Numbered from the stretch's first letter, positions 36,924-47,067 are shown. The stretch is 64,000 bases of DNA from Pararhizobium antarcticum (GCF_001885585.1 NZ_LSRP01000107.1:152056-216055), one strand, 5' to 3'. The notes: generated by a model not told the origin, from the letters alone. Numbers and translations: made by a program.

Positions 36924-37479
36924 GCCCTATCCTCGACCAAAGCCTTGTCATCCAGTCAGCGGATATATGGGGCGCTTCGCTCATGCCGCCATGGGTCTGC
37001 CGCCAGATCCGCGGGCGATCGAACGTGCCGGACCAGAGCCCCCTCTTCTGTCGCCGTGCAGCCTCCTCCTCCGGCTCATAGTCTCCAAAGGCAACGGCCT
37101 GGCCTTCACGCACCATCGTTGCACCAAGATCCAGCGGCCCAACGGTGCAACGGCCCAGACTGCGTCCGTAGCGATCCTCGCCACGCAGTCTGCACTGCAC
37201 ATCGCCTGCCCCGACCATCTCCAGAAGCCTGTCCCGCGCCACGGAACCGCAGCGCCAGGGACCAGCGGCCCGCAGGCAGGTCTGTGCCAGTTCGGGCGCG
37301 TCCATGCCGATCAGCCGCACCCGCATGTCCGAGACAACGAGCGTGTCGCCATCCACGACGCGCGCCTCGCCCTCAACCTTGCCCTCCGTCGTCTCCGCCA
37401 TCCGGACGACGATCAGACCGATGAAAAGAAAAAAGAAAATGCACAGAAGGAGATCGCGCAGGCGTCTTGCCAGCCCCAT
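36910..37479 (-). CDS. Thermonuclease (SNase-like) family protein, membrane-anchored or exported
   Basis: A 189-residue protein with an N-terminal hydrophobic segment (LLLCIFFFLFIGLIVV, ~10-25) that anchors or exports it. A staphylococcal-nuclease OB fold follows: ARVVDGDTLVV, VRLIGMDAPELAQTC, EDRYGRSLGRC and MVREGQAVAF. The catalytic Arg/Glu pattern (RL.G.DAPE) is partly kept. Extra Cys residues suggest disulfides. GGGAGGG precedes the ATG at 37479; a longer frame to 37527 is unlikely. It overlaps the glycosylase-like gene. Confidence 0.87.
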   Translation of the reverse strand: MGLARRLRDLLLCIFFFLFIGLIVVRMAETTEGKVEGEARVVDGDTLVVSDMRVRLIGMDAPELAQTCLRAAGPWRCGSVARDRLLEMVGAGDVQCRLRGEDRYGRSLGRCTVGPLDLGATMVREGQAVAFGDYEPEEEAARRQKRGLWSGTFDRPRIWRQTHGGMSEAPHISADWMTRLWSRIGHEGD

Positions 37480-37603
37480 GGTTTCGCCCTCCCTCGCCTG
37501 CTGCGACATCCACAAGACGGTTGCCAAATTGTTGACGCCTGCAGCAACTTCTTAAGGATTCGCTCCTAGTCTTCAATGGCTTCCATCAAAATCGCACGAG
37601 AGC

Positions 37604-39139
37604 ATGAACACAGGCGTCAGCACATCGACCGACAAGATCATCGTCGACAAATCGCGCAGCCATCGCAACAAGGCTGTGTCGAAGGCCGTCCGCTCGACCC
37701 GTGAGCGCCTGCAGACCGGCCAGTCCACCGCCTCGGGTTTCGACCGCGAAATGCTCAGGCTCTACATCAGTTCGGTGCTGCAGGGCGCGATCGCGATGCC
37801 GATCTTCCTGGTCCTGATCACCACGATCGGGATCTATCTCTCCCAGCGCCTCAACCTGATCGGCTGGGCCTTGCTGGCGCTCAGCATTCATGCCCTGACC
37901 GTGCTTCTGGCGCGCCGCGCCAGCACGGATGATATCACCGCGGAAAAAGCCGTGCTCTGGCGTCGGCGCTTTCTCGTTGCCCAGATCGTCATGGGCATCT
38001 GCTGGGCATCGTTTTCGATGCAGGAGTGCACTGCCTGCGGCGAGGTGACCTTCACCTTCTACAAGGGCGGTGTCCTTCTGATCGCGCTCGCCGCCACGAC
38101 CATGGGCACGTTTCTGCTGCGCAACGCCCTGATCGCCACCTTCGCGCCGGCCGTGCTCGCCTTGTCCGTCCAGGCCTTGCTGGCCCAGAGCCCTGCCTAC
38201 CTCGGCATGACGGCGACCCTCTCCACAGCGATGGTCTTCATGCTCTTCATGACGACGCGCATGCACCGGGCCAATGTGCACATCCTCTCGGTCCAGTCGG
38301 AAAAGGACGATCTGATCGCCGAGCTGGAAGTGGCAAAGTCGATGTCGGATGAAGCGCGGCGTCGTGCCGAAGAGGCCAATCTGGCGAAATCTCGGTTCCT
38401 GGCGTCGATGTCGCACGAGTTGCGCACGCCGCTCAACGCCATTCTCGGCTTTTCCGAGGTCATGTCGACAGAGGTTCTCGGGCCGCTCAACAATCCCATC
38501 TACAAGGAATACACCGGCGACATTCACCGCTCCGGCCAGCACCTGCTCGACCTGATCAACGAAATCCTCGACCTGTCCAGGATCGAGGCCGGCAAATACG
38601 ATCTCAACGAGGAATCGATCCATCTGGTCGAAATGACCGAGGACTGCATCGGCATGGTCCAGTTGCGGGCCCGCACCAAGAACATCACCATCACCGAGCA
38701 GTTCGAACCCGGCATGCCGGCGGTCTGGGTGGATGAGAAATCGATGCGCCAGGTCACGCTCAATCTCTTGTCGAACGCGGTCAAGTTCACGCCGTCGGGC
38801 GGCGAAATCTCCGTCAAGGTCGGCTGGACGGCCGGCGGCGGCCAGTACCTGTCGATCAAGGACAACGGTCCAGGCATCCCAGAAGACGAAATCCCGATCG
38901 TCCTGTCAGCCTTCGGTCAGGGGTCGATCGCCATCAAGAGCGCTGAACAGGGCACAGGTCTCGGACTACCGATCGTCCAGGCGATCCTGTCCAAGCACAA
39001 TGGCGAGTTCATCCTGAAATCGAAACTGCGCGAGGGCACCGAAGCCATCGCCATCCTGCCGTCGAAACGGGTGCTGGAAAGCATCCCCGCCGTCGAGGAT
39101 GCGCATGCCGTCGAACGGCGCCGCAAGAGCTTCGCCTGA
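37604..39139 (+). CDS. Membrane sensor histidine kinase (PleC/DivJ/PdhS-like)
   Basis: A 511-residue kinase. Six or so hydrophobic helices at ~60-210 form the sensor region with no large periplasmic loop. A short coiled coil (VAKSMSDEARRRAEEANLAKS) leads to the HisKA box ASMSHELRTPLNAILGFSEVM with the phosphorylated His. The ATPase domain has NLLSNAVKFTP (N box), IKDNGPGIP (G1) and GTGLGLPIV (G2). The HisKA sequence is of the class used by the DivK/CtrA-linked kinases of alphaproteobacteria; that pathway link is inference. No response regulator gene is adjacent. Confidence 0.9.
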   Translation: MNTGVSTSTDKIIVDKSRSHRNKAVSKAVRSTRERLQTGQSTASGFDREMLRLYISSVLQGAIAMPIFLVLITTIGIYLSQRLNLIGWALLALSIHALTVLLARRASTDDITAEKAVLWRRRFLVAQIVMGICWASFSMQECTACGEVTFTFYKGGVLLIALAATTMGTFLLRNALIATFAPAVLALSVQALLAQSPAYLGMTATLSTAMVFMLFMTTRMHRANVHILSVQSEKDDLIAELEVAKSMSDEARRRAEEANLAKSRFLASMSHELRTPLNAILGFSEVMSTEVLGPLNNPIYKEYTGDIHRSGQHLLDLINEILDLSRIEAGKYDLNEESIHLVEMTEDCIGMVQLRARTKNITITEQFEPGMPAVWVDEKSMRQVTLNLLSNAVKFTPSGGEISVKVGWTAGGGQYLSIKDNGPGIPEDEIPIVLSAFGQGSIAIKSAEQGTGLGLPIVQAILSKHNGEFILKSKLREGTEAIAILPSKRVLESIPAVEDAHAVERRRKSFA

Positions 39140-39153
39140 TCGGCGCTGTCCGA

Positions 39154-39570
39154 TCAGATCCCGAACAGCTTGGAAAAGAACACGACATAAGAGGCATAGC
39201 CGACATTGGCGATGATCAGGCAGAGGCATGCCAGCGAGCCCAGGTCCTTGGCATTCTTGCCCATCTCGGAGATTTCCGGCGACACCCGATCGACGATTTC
39301 CTCGATGGCCGTGTTCAGCGCCTCAAAGGCGACCATCAGCAGGAACAGCACCAGCATCGCGACATACTGGAAGAAATTCGCACCCGTGACGACGAAAGCG
39401 ACCATCGCCACGGCAAAAGCGCCAAGCTCGTGCCGGAACGCGGCCTCCCCGAGAAGACGCTTGGCACCGCCGAGCGAATAGGTGGCTGCGGCGAAGAAAT
39501 GCCGTATGCCCGTCAGTTTTTTTACCGGCGCGCCATTGCCCATGCTGCGATGTTCCTTCGTCAAAACCAT
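39154..39570 (-). CDS. dgkA: Diacylglycerol kinase
   Basis: A 138-residue inner-membrane enzyme that phosphorylates diacylglycerol to phosphatidic acid. After a soluble N-terminus come three membrane helices and the family signature [18 protein letters not shown], followed by [11 protein letters not shown]. The ATG at 39570 lies one base after the eptA stop, so translation is probably coupled. The pairing is functional: EptA releases diacylglycerol when it uses phosphatidylethanolamine, and DgkA recycles it. Confidence 0.93.
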   Translation of the reverse strand: MVLTKEHRSMGNGAPVKKLTGIRHFFAAATYSLGGAKRLLGEAAFRHELGAFAVAMVAFVVTGANFFQYVAMLVLFLLMVAFEALNTAIEEIVDRVSPEISEMGKNAKDLGSLACLCLIIANVGYASYVVFFSKLFGI

Positions 39571-39571
39571 G

Positions 39572-41197
39572 TCACCCAGCCACGCTGCAGGCGGCAAAGG
39601 CATCGAGCCCGCGATTGTACACACCGGTCTGGATATTCATCATGCCGAGAACGGTATGAAACAGGTTGTCGTGTGACGTCGCCGCATCCGAATATTGGAG
39701 AAGGCAAGCGGTATCAAGCCCCATGATCGATTGATAGGATTTCGAGAACCAGGCGATGAAGGGAACATGCGTCTGTTCCTTCGGCGCAATGGCATAGGGC
39801 GCGCCGTGCAGGTAGACGCCGTTTTCGCCCAGCGATTCGCCGTGATCGGACATATAGATCATCGCGCCAGCCGCGTTTGTCTCGTGTTTTTGCAGAAGCT
39901 TTGCGACGCTCGCCAGAATGTGGTCGGTGTAGAGGATGCTGTTGTCATAGGCGTTGACGATCTCTTCGGGCTTGCAGTTCATCAGTTCCGGCGTGCGGCA
40001 ATCCGGTTTGAATGTCCGGTATTCCTCCGGATAGCGCAGATAATAGGCGGGACCATGGCTGCCGAGCTGGTGCAGGACGATGACGGTATCGGTCTTGATG
40101 GTGGCCAGCTTCTGGTCGAGCCCCTCGAGAAAGATTGCGTCGAGACATTCGCCACCCTTGCAGAGCGGACTGTTCTTCCGATTGTTGAGGCTGGCATAAT
40201 TGATCAGGTTGGCAATGCCCTTGCTGCCCGTATTGTTGTCCCACCAGGAGACCTGGACGCCGGCATGGGTCAGCACGTCAACGAGGTTCTGGCGCGAATG
40301 CGCCTTCCATTCGGTGTATTCGTCGCGGGTATAGCCGGAGAACATGCAGGGCAGCGATACGGAAGTGGCGGTGCCGCAGCTGGTTGTCCGGGTAAAGTTG
40401 ACGACGCCGAGCGCCTTGAGTTCCGGATTGGTCTCGCGCGCATAACCATTTAGTGAGAAATTCATCGCGCGTGCCGTTTCGCCGACGACAAGCACGACGA
40501 CGACGGGCTTTTTCGATTTTGCCAGCCGGTCGCCGGCATGGGCGTCGATGCCGAACGGCGCGACGACGATATTGGTGTCTTCATAGACCGACGAGGCGTA
40601 ACGCACCGCAGCCGAAATCGGCCCGCTCGGATTGAACAGCTTCATCATGTCCTTATGATCCCGGATCACATAGGCGATACTGGCGAAATTCAGGCTGGCA
40701 AGCGCCACGACCGCAACGAGGCTGGGCACGATCACCGCGAGATTATACAGGACTTTCGACAGGAAAGGCCTGTGCCGCACCTTGACCCAGACAACGAACA
40801 GCGCCGGCAGAACGGCAAAGAAAAGCACATGCAGCAGGAAACGCGGCGTGATCAGGTGGCCCGCTTCCGCCGTTGTCGTCACCACCGCGCTCTCGACCAT
40901 CTCCTTGTCGATGATGACGCCGAATGTGTCAGCGAAATAGGATGAGACGCCCGAGACGAGGATGAAGAAGATCAGCGCCGGCTTGAACAGATATTTCACC
41001 GAAACGGCCGTGGTCACGACGAAGACCAGCAGCGAGATGCCGAGGCCGAACGACAGCAGACCGAGTTTGGCCGTCCCGAAATAGGTCGATGCACGCGACC
41101 AGAAGGTCAGGTTGGTGGCAACCAGAAGATAGACGGAAACCAGCACACTCAAGGAGACGCTGCCGATGACCGGGCGGCTCGGGACAAGGCTTTTCAA
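39572..41197 (-). CDS. eptA: Lipid A phosphoethanolamine transferase
   Basis: A 541-residue inner-membrane enzyme transferring phosphoethanolamine to lipid A, which lowers the negative charge of the outer membrane. Five N-terminal helices (~15-190) precede a periplasmic sulfatase-fold domain. That domain has [20 protein letters not shown] (nucleophilic Thr), [42 protein letters not shown] and [15 protein letters not shown] start at 41197 is chosen because GGAG lies 8 bases upstream; a GTG at 41212 has no ribosome site. It is followed directly by dgkA. Confidence 0.93.
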   Translation of the reverse strand: MKSLVPSRPVIGSVSLSVLVSVYLLVATNLTFWSRASTYFGTAKLGLLSFGLGISLLVFVVTTAVSVKYLFKPALIFFILVSGVSSYFADTFGVIIDKEMVESAVVTTTAEAGHLITPRFLLHVLFFAVLPALFVVWVKVRHRPFLSKVLYNLAVIVPSLVAVVALASLNFASIAYVIRDHKDMMKLFNPSGPISAAVRYASSVYEDTNIVVAPFGIDAHAGDRLAKSKKPVVVVLVVGETARAMNFSLNGYARETNPELKALGVVNFTRTTSCGTATSVSLPCMFSGYTRDEYTEWKAHSRQNLVDVLTHAGVQVSWWDNNTGSKGIANLINYASLNNRKNSPLCKGGECLDAIFLEGLDQKLATIKTDTVIVLHQLGSHGPAYYLRYPEEYRTFKPDCRTPELMNCKPEEIVNAYDNSILYTDHILASVAKLLQKHETNAAGAMIYMSDHGESLGENGVYLHGAPYAIAPKEQTHVPFIAWFSKSYQSIMGLDTACLLQYSDAATSHDNLFHTVLGMMNIQTGVYNRGLDAFAACSVAG

Positions 41198-41331
41198 ATG
41201 AAGACACTCCACGCAGGGCGCAGCGTCCCGTCCGCGTGTGGTGCGGCAGACAGTTCGGTGCGCGGGCTCAATCGCAGGGCAGACGAACCTTAGGGTCCGC
41301 TGCCGGACGGACGCCTTACCGGCGCCGGTCC

Positions 41332-41363
41332 GAAACGATGCGTGCCAGAAGCCGCATCGTTTC
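41332..41363. repeat. 11-bp inverted repeat between eptA and cobT
   Basis: GAAACGATGCG and CGCATCGTTTC are perfect inverted copies separated by 10 bases, about 135 bases upstream of the eptA start. On either strand it would form a stable hairpin. It could be a terminator of the cobT transcript or an operator for eptA. Confidence 0.5.
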
Positions 41364-41408
41364 TGCGTTGGTGCTACGCGTGTCTTGCTGTCAGAAGCCT
41401 GTCCGGAA

Positions 41409-41433
41409 GATCAGCCGGTCAAGCCGGCTGATC
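41409..41433 (-). terminator. Hairpin just beyond the cobT stop codon
   Basis: GATCAGCCGG pairs perfectly with CCGGCTGATC around a 5-base loop, 10 bases after the cobT stop on the minus strand. There is no T-run, so it may be a weak or Rho-assisted terminator or an mRNA-end stabiliser. Confidence 0.5.
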
Positions 41434-41442
41434 CACGAGGCC

Positions 41443-42459
41443 TCACGCCTTGTTGCTGACGCCCGCCTGGGCAAACGTCGCCATGCCGCCATGGCAGGCG
41501 GCGGCGGCCTTGACGATGCCGGCGGCAAGCGCTGCCCCCGTGCCCTCGCCCAGCCGCATGCCGAGCGCCAGAAGCGGCGTCTTGCCGAGCCTGTCGATCG
41601 CCTTCATGTGGCCGGGTTCCGCCGAGACGTGGCCGATCAGGCAATGGTCGAGCGCCGCCGGATTGACCGCCTTCAGGATCGCCGCTGCCGATGTCGCCAC
41701 GTACCCGTCGATGATGACAGGAATTTTCTGCATGCGGGCCGCAAGAATAGCGCCGGCCATCGCCGCGATCTCGCGACCACCCAGGCGCCTGAGCACTTCG
41801 AGCGGATCGGACAGATGGTCGCGGTGCAGCGCGACCGCCCTGTCGACGGCCTGGATTTTTCGCGCCAGGATCTCGCCTTCCGCCCCGGTGCCCGGACCGA
41901 CCCAGTCGGCGGCCGTGCCGCCATAGAGCGCCAGATTGATCGCCGCTGCGATCGTCGTGTTGCCGATGCCCATTTCGCCGATGCACAGGAGATCGGTGCC
42001 GCCGGCCACGGCCTCCATGCCGAAGGCCATGGTCGCGGCGCAGTCGCGCTCGGACAGCGCCGCTTCCTGCGTGATGTCGGCCGTCGGATATTCGAGCGCC
42101 AGGTCGAAGACCTTGAGGCCGAGATCATAGGCGACGCAGATCTGGTTGATCGCCGCACCGCCGGCTGCAAAATTCTCGACCATCTGTGCCGTCACGGATG
42201 ACGGAAACGGCGTCACGCCCTGCGCGGTCACCCCGTGATTGCCGGCAAAGATCGCCACCAGCGGGCGCGTCACGGCCGGTGCCCGGCCCGTCCAGGCCGA
42301 AAGCCAGAAGGCGATCTCCTCGAGCCGGCCCAGCGAACCCGGCGGCTTGGTCAGTTGCGCGTCGCGGGCACGGGCGGCGGCAACGGCGGCGCTGTCCGGG
42401 CCCGGCAGGTTGCGCAGCAGCTCACGAAAATCATCAAACGGCAGGCCGCTGGCACTCAT
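41443..42459 (-). CDS. cobT: Nicotinate-nucleotide--dimethylbenzimidazole phosphoribosyltransferase
   Basis: Makes alpha-ribazole phosphate for the lower ligand of cobalamin. The 338-residue protein shows KPPGSLGRLEEIAFWL, IFAGNHGVTAQGVTPFPSSVT, EMGIGNTTIAAAI and the C-terminal RLGEGTGAALA with the catalytic Glu. The ATG at 42459 follows AAGGA by 8 bases and gives the usual length; an ATG at 42468 is possible. It diverges from cobS, the enzyme that uses its dephosphorylated product. (CobU in Pseudomonas/Sinorhizobium nomenclature.). Confidence 0.95.
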   Translation of the reverse strand: MSASGLPFDDFRELLRNLPGPDSAAVAAARARDAQLTKPPGSLGRLEEIAFWLSAWTGRAPAVTRPLVAIFAGNHGVTAQGVTPFPSSVTAQMVENFAAGGAAINQICVAYDLGLKVFDLALEYPTADITQEAALSERDCAATMAFGMEAVAGGTDLLCIGEMGIGNTTIAAAINLALYGGTAADWVGPGTGAEGEILARKIQAVDRAVALHRDHLSDPLEVLRRLGGREIAAMAGAILAARMQKIPVIIDGYVATSAAAILKAVNPAALDHCLIGHVSAEPGHMKAIDRLGKTPLLALGMRLGEGTGAALAAGIVKAAAACHGGMATFAQAGVSNKA

Positions 42460-42632
42460 ATCAGGCATCCTTGTCTTCAGGCAGGGTCGGGCTTCCTTCC
42501 GGAATCCGTGACACCTCCATAAAGCGCGCGGGGAAAACGGGCAACGGCATTTGCGCCGGTTGATGTCGTCGGCGCATGATCGCGGCAGGACGCCGATTCG
42601 GGGAAACCGGCAGGCTGGGGAGTTGAAAACAC

Positions 42633-43418
42633 ATGGATATGCGCGATTTTACCGATGACATCGCCCGCTCGGTCGCGTTTTTAAGCCGCATCCACATGCC
42701 GCAGCGACATTTCGTCAATTTCGACGGGCGCCTCAGCCGCGCCGTGCGTGCCTTTCCCATCGCCGGACTGCTGATCGCCTTGCCGTCGGCCGCTGTCGTT
42801 GCGATCTTTTCGGCGATCCACGCCACACCCCTGTTCACCGCCTTCGTGGCGGTCGCGATCCAGGCGCTGATCACAGGCGCGCTGCACGAGGACGGTCTCT
42901 CCGACACCGCCGATGGCCTTGGCGGCGGCAGGGACAAGGAAAGCGCGCTTGTTATCATGAAGGATAGCCGGATCGGCTCCTATGGTGCCGTGGCGCTCAT
43001 CCTGTCCTTTGGCCTTAGGGTCTCGGCGCTGGCCGCCATCCTGCCCGAACTGACGCCCAGCGGCGCCGGCGTCGCCATGCTCGCCATGGCAGCCCTCAGC
43101 CGCACGGCCATGGTCTGGCACTGGTCGAAACTTCCCCCGGCGCGCCAGGACGGTGTTGCGGCCTCGGCCGGCGAGCCACAGCGCGGCGCCGTCCGGCTGG
43201 CACTGGCGATCGGCCCCACGAGTGCCGTCATCCTCATGCTGCTCGCCGGCGTTCCGCTGCTCGCCATTCCGCTCACGCTCCTGGCTTTCGGCGCAACGGT
43301 GACGGCCTTCAGCGGAATCGTCGACGGCAAGATCGGCGGCCATACGGGCGATACAATCGGTGCGACACAGCAACTGACGGAAATTGCGGTTCTGGCAGCC
43401 CTTGCGCTGACGGTCTGA
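42633..43418 (+). CDS. cobS: Adenosylcobinamide-GDP ribazoletransferase
   Basis: An inner-membrane enzyme joining alpha-ribazole to adenosylcobinamide-GDP, the last nucleotide-loop step of cobalamin assembly. The 261-residue protein has several membrane helices and the family signature ALHEDGLSDTADGLGGGR followed by IMKDSRIGSYGA. It is divergent from cobT with a 173-base gap. No cobalamin riboswitch was recognised there. (CobV in the aerobic-pathway nomenclature.). Confidence 0.95.
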   Translation: MDMRDFTDDIARSVAFLSRIHMPQRHFVNFDGRLSRAVRAFPIAGLLIALPSAAVVAIFSAIHATPLFTAFVAVAIQALITGALHEDGLSDTADGLGGGRDKESALVIMKDSRIGSYGAVALILSFGLRVSALAAILPELTPSGAGVAMLAMAALSRTAMVWHWSKLPPARQDGVAASAGEPQRGAVRLALAIGPTSAVILMLLAGVPLLAIPLTLLAFGATVTAFSGIVDGKIGGHTGDTIGATQQLTEIAVLAALALTV

Positions 43419-43465
43419 AACGCCGATATAGCCTGAAACTGGACTTCATCCGGACGGTACGCCCC

Positions 43466-43687
43466 ATGGAATCGCCCTGCACCCTGATCTGTTCGATCGA
43501 CATGAAGACCGGCTTCTGTTTTGGCTGCGGTCGCACGCGTGACGAGATCGGCGCCTGGACGCTCTATTCTGCGCAGCAGCGCCACGACATCATGGCGACC
43601 CTGCCCGCCCGCCTCGACACGCTGGATCGCAAGCCGCGACGCGAAACAAGGCGGACGCGGATGGCGCGGGAGCGCGTCGGAGAATGA
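43466..43687 (+). CDS. DUF1289 domain-containing protein
   Basis: A 73-residue protein with the DUF1289 cysteine pattern: ESPCTLICSIDMKTGFCFGCGRT, then DEIGAWTLYSAQQR. The four Cys probably bind a metal, likely zinc or an Fe-S cluster. The basic tail is rich in Arg. Function unknown. Its stop overlaps the start of the aspartic protease gene (ATGA), so the two are translationally coupled. Confidence 0.9.
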   Translation: MESPCTLICSIDMKTGFCFGCGRTRDEIGAWTLYSAQQRHDIMATLPARLDTLDRKPRRETRRTRMARERVGE

Positions 43688-44385
43688 ACCGGCTGACGAT
43701 CCTGCTCGGCATCCTGGCGGTGGGGCTGGTCTTTCTCATCCTCAACCATGACAGCGGCCGCACGTTCGGCATCGACAATGACGATTTCGGAAGCCTGGTC
43801 ATGCTCGGCGCCATCGCCACCATGCTCTCGGCCGGCCTGTTGCAGAGCCGCCGCCATTTTGCCGAAAGCGTCCGCCAGTTCGGTATCTGGGCGCTGATCG
43901 CGCTGGTGCTGGTCGCCGGTTATCTCTACCGCAACGACATGCAGGCCTTTGGCTCGCGTCTGGCCGCCGGCCTCATTCCCGGCCGCGCCGCCGTCTTCAC
44001 CGACAGCGAAGGCCTGCAGGAAGTCGTTCTCCACAAGATGCTGAACGGTCATTTCGAGACATCGGTTGCGGTCAACGGCGCCAGTGTGTCGATGCTGGTC
44101 GACACCGGCGCCAGCACCGTGGCGCTGACCTATGAGGATGCCGAAACGCTCGGCCTCGACCCGGCCAATCTCGCCTACACCGCCCGGGTCACCACCGCCA
44201 ACGGCATGGCGCAGGCCGCTCCCGTGACGCTCTCGGAAGTCGCCATCGGCCCGATCGTCCGCAACAACGTCCGCGCCACCGTCGCCGAACAAGGCCGACT
44301 CGACCAGAGCCTGCTCGGCATGAGCTTCCTGTCGACACTGGACTTCCTGCAGATGCAGACGGATGAATTGCGGTTGCGGGATTAG
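43684..44385 (+). CDS. Membrane-anchored retropepsin-like aspartic protease (TIGR02281 type)
   Basis: A 233-residue protein with three hydrophobic segments at ~5-20, 35-52 and 70-85. A C-terminal single-lobe aspartic protease domain of the clan AA type follows. The active site is MLVDTGASTVALTYEDA, and the second conserved block is GMSFLSTLDF. Such proteins must dimerise to form the active site. The catalytic domain is expected in the periplasm. Substrate unknown. It is coupled to the upstream DUF1289 gene. Confidence 0.9.
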   Translation: MNRLTILLGILAVGLVFLILNHDSGRTFGIDNDDFGSLVMLGAIATMLSAGLLQSRRHFAESVRQFGIWALIALVLVAGYLYRNDMQAFGSRLAAGLIPGRAAVFTDSEGLQEVVLHKMLNGHFETSVAVNGASVSMLVDTGASTVALTYEDAETLGLDPANLAYTARVTTANGMAQAAPVTLSEVAIGPIVRNNVRATVAEQGRLDQSLLGMSFLSTLDFLQMQTDELRLRD

Positions 44386-44395
44386 GTGGCAGTGC

Positions 44396-44465
<70 letters not shown>

Positions 44466-44483
44466 TTGGCTAATTCCTCACCT

Positions 44484-45245
44484 CTAATTCCGCAACCGAT
44501 ACCCCGTCTTGAAGATCCATGTCAGCACGCCCACCAGCAGCGCAAGGAAGGCGATGATGATCGCCAGGCTGATGGCCGGGTTGACGTCGGCGATTTCGAA
44601 GAAGCTCCAGCGGAATCCGCTGATGAGATACAGCACCGGATTGAAATGGCTGACAGCCTGCCAGAAGGGTGGCAGCATGTCGATCGAATAGAAGCTGCCG
44701 CCAAGAAAGACCAGCGGCGGGATGACCAGCATCGGGATCAGGTTGAGCTGCTCGAAATCCTTGGCCCAGATGCCGATGATGAAGCCGAACAGGCTGAAGG
44801 TCACCGCCGTCAGCACGAAGAACAAGAGCATCACGAAGGGATGGGCGATGTGCAGGTCGACGAACAGCGAGGCTGTGCCAAGAATGATCAGGCCGATCAT
44901 CATGCCCTTCGTCGCCGCCGCCCCGACATATCCGAGCACGATCTCGGCCATCGACACCGGCGAGGACAGGATCTCGTAGATCGTGCCCGTGAATTTCGGG
45001 AAATAGATGCCGAAGGAGCCATTGCCGATGCACTGCGTCAGAAGCGTCAGCATGATCAGGCCCGGCGTGATGAAAGCGCCATAGGAGACGCCCTCGATCT
45101 CCTGGATGCGCGAGCCGACGGCTGCGCCAAAGACGATGAAATAGAGCGAGGTCGAGATCACGGGCGAGACGACGCTCTGCAACAGCGTGCGCCGCGTGCG
45201 CGCCATCTCGAAGAAATAGATCGACTTGACTGCTTCCAGGTTCAT
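44484..45245 (-). CDS. ABC-2 type exporter, permease subunit
   Basis: A 253-residue inner-membrane protein with six helices typical of the ABC-2 (YadH/daunorubicin-type) permeases. It has an amphipathic N-terminus ([22 protein letters not shown]), [19 protein letters not shown] at the conserved ABC-2 loop, and [20 protein letters not shown] between helices 5 and 6. It starts inside the stop of the ATPase gene (ATGA). The two form an exporter; the substrate is unknown. Confidence 0.92.
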   Translation of the reverse strand: MNLEAVKSIYFFEMARTRRTLLQSVVSPVISTSLYFIVFGAAVGSRIQEIEGVSYGAFITPGLIMLTLLTQCIGNGSFGIYFPKFTGTIYEILSSPVSMAEIVLGYVGAAATKGMMIGLIILGTASLFVDLHIAHPFVMLLFFVLTAVTFSLFGFIIGIWAKDFEQLNLIPMLVIPPLVFLGGSFYSIDMLPPFWQAVSHFNPVLYLISGFRWSFFEIADVNPAISLAIIIAFLALLVGVLTWIFKTGYRLRN

Positions 45246-46168
45246 GCCCGAGCTCCCACCAGTTCAACGAAAATATCTTCCAGAGAACTCTGGTGCGTGG
45301 AAATGTCCTTGAGGCGGATCCCGGTCTCGGCGAGCGCCGTCAGAAGCGTCGTGATGCCGGTTCGCTCGCCCGAAGCGTCGTAGTCGTAAATCAGGCAGCG
45401 CCCCTCGTCGTCAAGCGTCAGTCTGTAAGAGGACAGCGCCTCCGGGATTGCCGCAAGCGGCTCTGACAGATCGATGCGCAACTGCTTGCGGCCGAGTTTT
45501 TTCATCAGCGCCGCCTTCTCCTCGATCAGGAGGATCTTGCCGCCATTGATGACGCCGACGCGGTCGGCGATTTCCTCGGCTTCCTCGATGTAATGGGTCG
45601 TCAGGATGATGGTGACGCCGGTCTCGCGCAGCTTTTCCACCACCTGCCACATGTCCTTGCGCAGGTTAACGTCGACGCCCGCCGTCGGCTCGTCGAGGAA
45701 GAGCACGCGCGGCTCATGGCTGAGCGCCTTGGCGATCAAGACGCGCCGCTTCATGCCGCCCGAGAGTTCGCGCATCATGTTGTCCTTCTTGTCATAGAGC
45801 GACAAATCTTTCAGGACCTTCTCGATATGACCAGGATTGGCCTTCTTGCCATGCAGCCCGCGCGAGAAGGAAACGGTGTTCCAGACGGTCTCGAACTGGT
45901 CGGTCGTCAGTTCCTGCGGCACCAGACCGATCATCGAACGTGTCGCCCGGAAATCCTTGACGACGTCATGTCCGCCAACGAGCACCTGCCCCTCGGAGGG
46001 GTTGACGATGCCGCAGATGATCGAGATCAGGGTCGTCTTGCCCGCACCGTTCGGGCCGAGCAGCGCGAGGATCTCGCCTTCCTCGATTTCGAGGCTGACA
46101 TCCTTCAAGGCCTGGAAACCGGACCCATAGGTCTTTGACAGGTTGGAAACGCTAACGATCGAGGCCAT
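45242..46168 (-). CDS. ABC-2 type exporter, ATP-binding subunit
   Basis: A 308-residue ATPase. Walker A is GPNGAGKTT, the Q-loop region is [10 protein letters not shown], the signature is ELSGGMKRR, Walker B is [12 protein letters not shown], and the switch His is in [18 protein letters not shown]. The C-terminal ~90 residues form the extra domain common to the CcmA/YadG group. It is coupled to the permease by an overlapping start. A short 125-base gap separates it from the TauE gene upstream. Confidence 0.95.
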   Translation of the reverse strand: MASIVSVSNLSKTYGSGFQALKDVSLEIEEGEILALLGPNGAGKTTLISIICGIVNPSEGQVLVGGHDVVKDFRATRSMIGLVPQELTTDQFETVWNTVSFSRGLHGKKANPGHIEKVLKDLSLYDKKDNMMRELSGGMKRRVLIAKALSHEPRVLFLDEPTAGVDVNLRKDMWQVVEKLRETGVTIILTTHYIEEAEEIADRVGVINGGKILLIEEKAALMKKLGRKQLRIDLSEPLAAIPEALSSYRLTLDDEGRCLIYDYDASGERTGITTLLTALAETGIRLKDISTHQSSLEDIFVELVGARA

Positions 46169-46293
46169 GGAAACATCCGGTCTGTGGGGAGTGGCTTGGG
46201 CAAGTTGCGTCTATATGGACCTTTTTGCCGCGATATTCACCCCGAGAACACAAAAATAGACGACCAGACAGGAAACGGACCGCCGCCGGAAGG

Positions 46294-47067
46294 TCAGAAC
46301 GGCCAGCCGCTGCGCGCCAGCACATAGACGGCGCAGCCGAGAACCAGAACCGCGAAGATCCGGTTGAGCGCAGCCTTGTGCGCGGCCAGCCGCGTTGCCG
46401 CCAGCGTGCCGGCAATGCCGCCCAGAATGCCGCCGCCGACGAATTGCGCCGCCACCGTCCAGTCGATCAACCCTGACGCAGCATAGTTCAAGGCAGTGGC
46501 GAGACCGAAGGTGCCGACCGCCAGCAGCGATGAACCGATGGCCTGGATCATCGGCATGCCGGTCGCCATGATCAAAGCGGGCACGATGAGGAAGCCGCCG
46601 CCGATCCCGAAGAACCCCGACGCCGCGCCGGTCACGGATGCGGCAAACGCCGTTGTCAGGCACATGCGCAGATCCACCGGGCGGGCGGCAGAAACGACGG
46701 CCGTCTTCGGTTTCAGCATCCAGCCACCGACAAGGATCATCACCAGACCGAACAGAAACAGCAGATGCTGTCCGTCCACGGCCTTGCCGAGCGTCGATCC
46801 ACCAAGCGCAGCGATGGTGCCGAACAGGGCAAAGACGGCGGCGCAGCGCCACCACACATGCCCTGCCCGCGCATGGGCCGCGAAACTGGCGAATGCATTG
46901 ACCGAGACAGCAATGGCGCTGGTGCCGATCGCCACATGCGGACTGGCGACACCGACGCCATAGAGCAAAAGCGGCACGGCAAGAATGGAACCGCCGCCAC
47001 CGACAAGGCCAAGGGTGAAACCGACAATGCCGCCGGAACCGAGCGCTGCGAAAACGGACGTGCTCAT
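46294..47067 (-). CDS. TauE/SafE-family sulfite/sulfur exporter
   Basis: A 257-residue, roughly eight-helix inner-membrane protein. It has the two-repeat TauE/SafE pattern: GFTLGLVGGGGSILAVPLLLY and later SGFFGIGGGFLIVPALI. It is the last gene of the sulfide operon and overlaps the YeeE half-gene by four bases. In BigR operons this component is thought to export sulfite made by the persulfide dioxygenase; that role is taken from the known operon, not read from this protein. Confidence 0.93.
   Translation of the reverse strand: MSTSVFAALGSGGIVGFTLGLVGGGGSILAVPLLLYGVGVASPHVAIGTSAIAVSVNAFASFAAHARAGHVWWRCAAVFALFGTIAALGGSTLGKAVDGQHLLFLFGLVMILVGGWMLKPKTAVVSAARPVDLRMCLTTAFAASVTGAASGFFGIGGGFLIVPALIMATGMPMIQAIGSSLLAVGTFGLATALNYAASGLIDWTVAAQFVGGGILGGIAGTLAATRLAAHKAALNRIFAVLVLGCAVYVLARSGWPF

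Noticed and set aside
42460..42632. Possible cobalamin riboswitch between cobT and cobS
   Set aside because: No B12-box-like sequence or long conserved leader was seen, and the gap is short for a full riboswitch on either strand.
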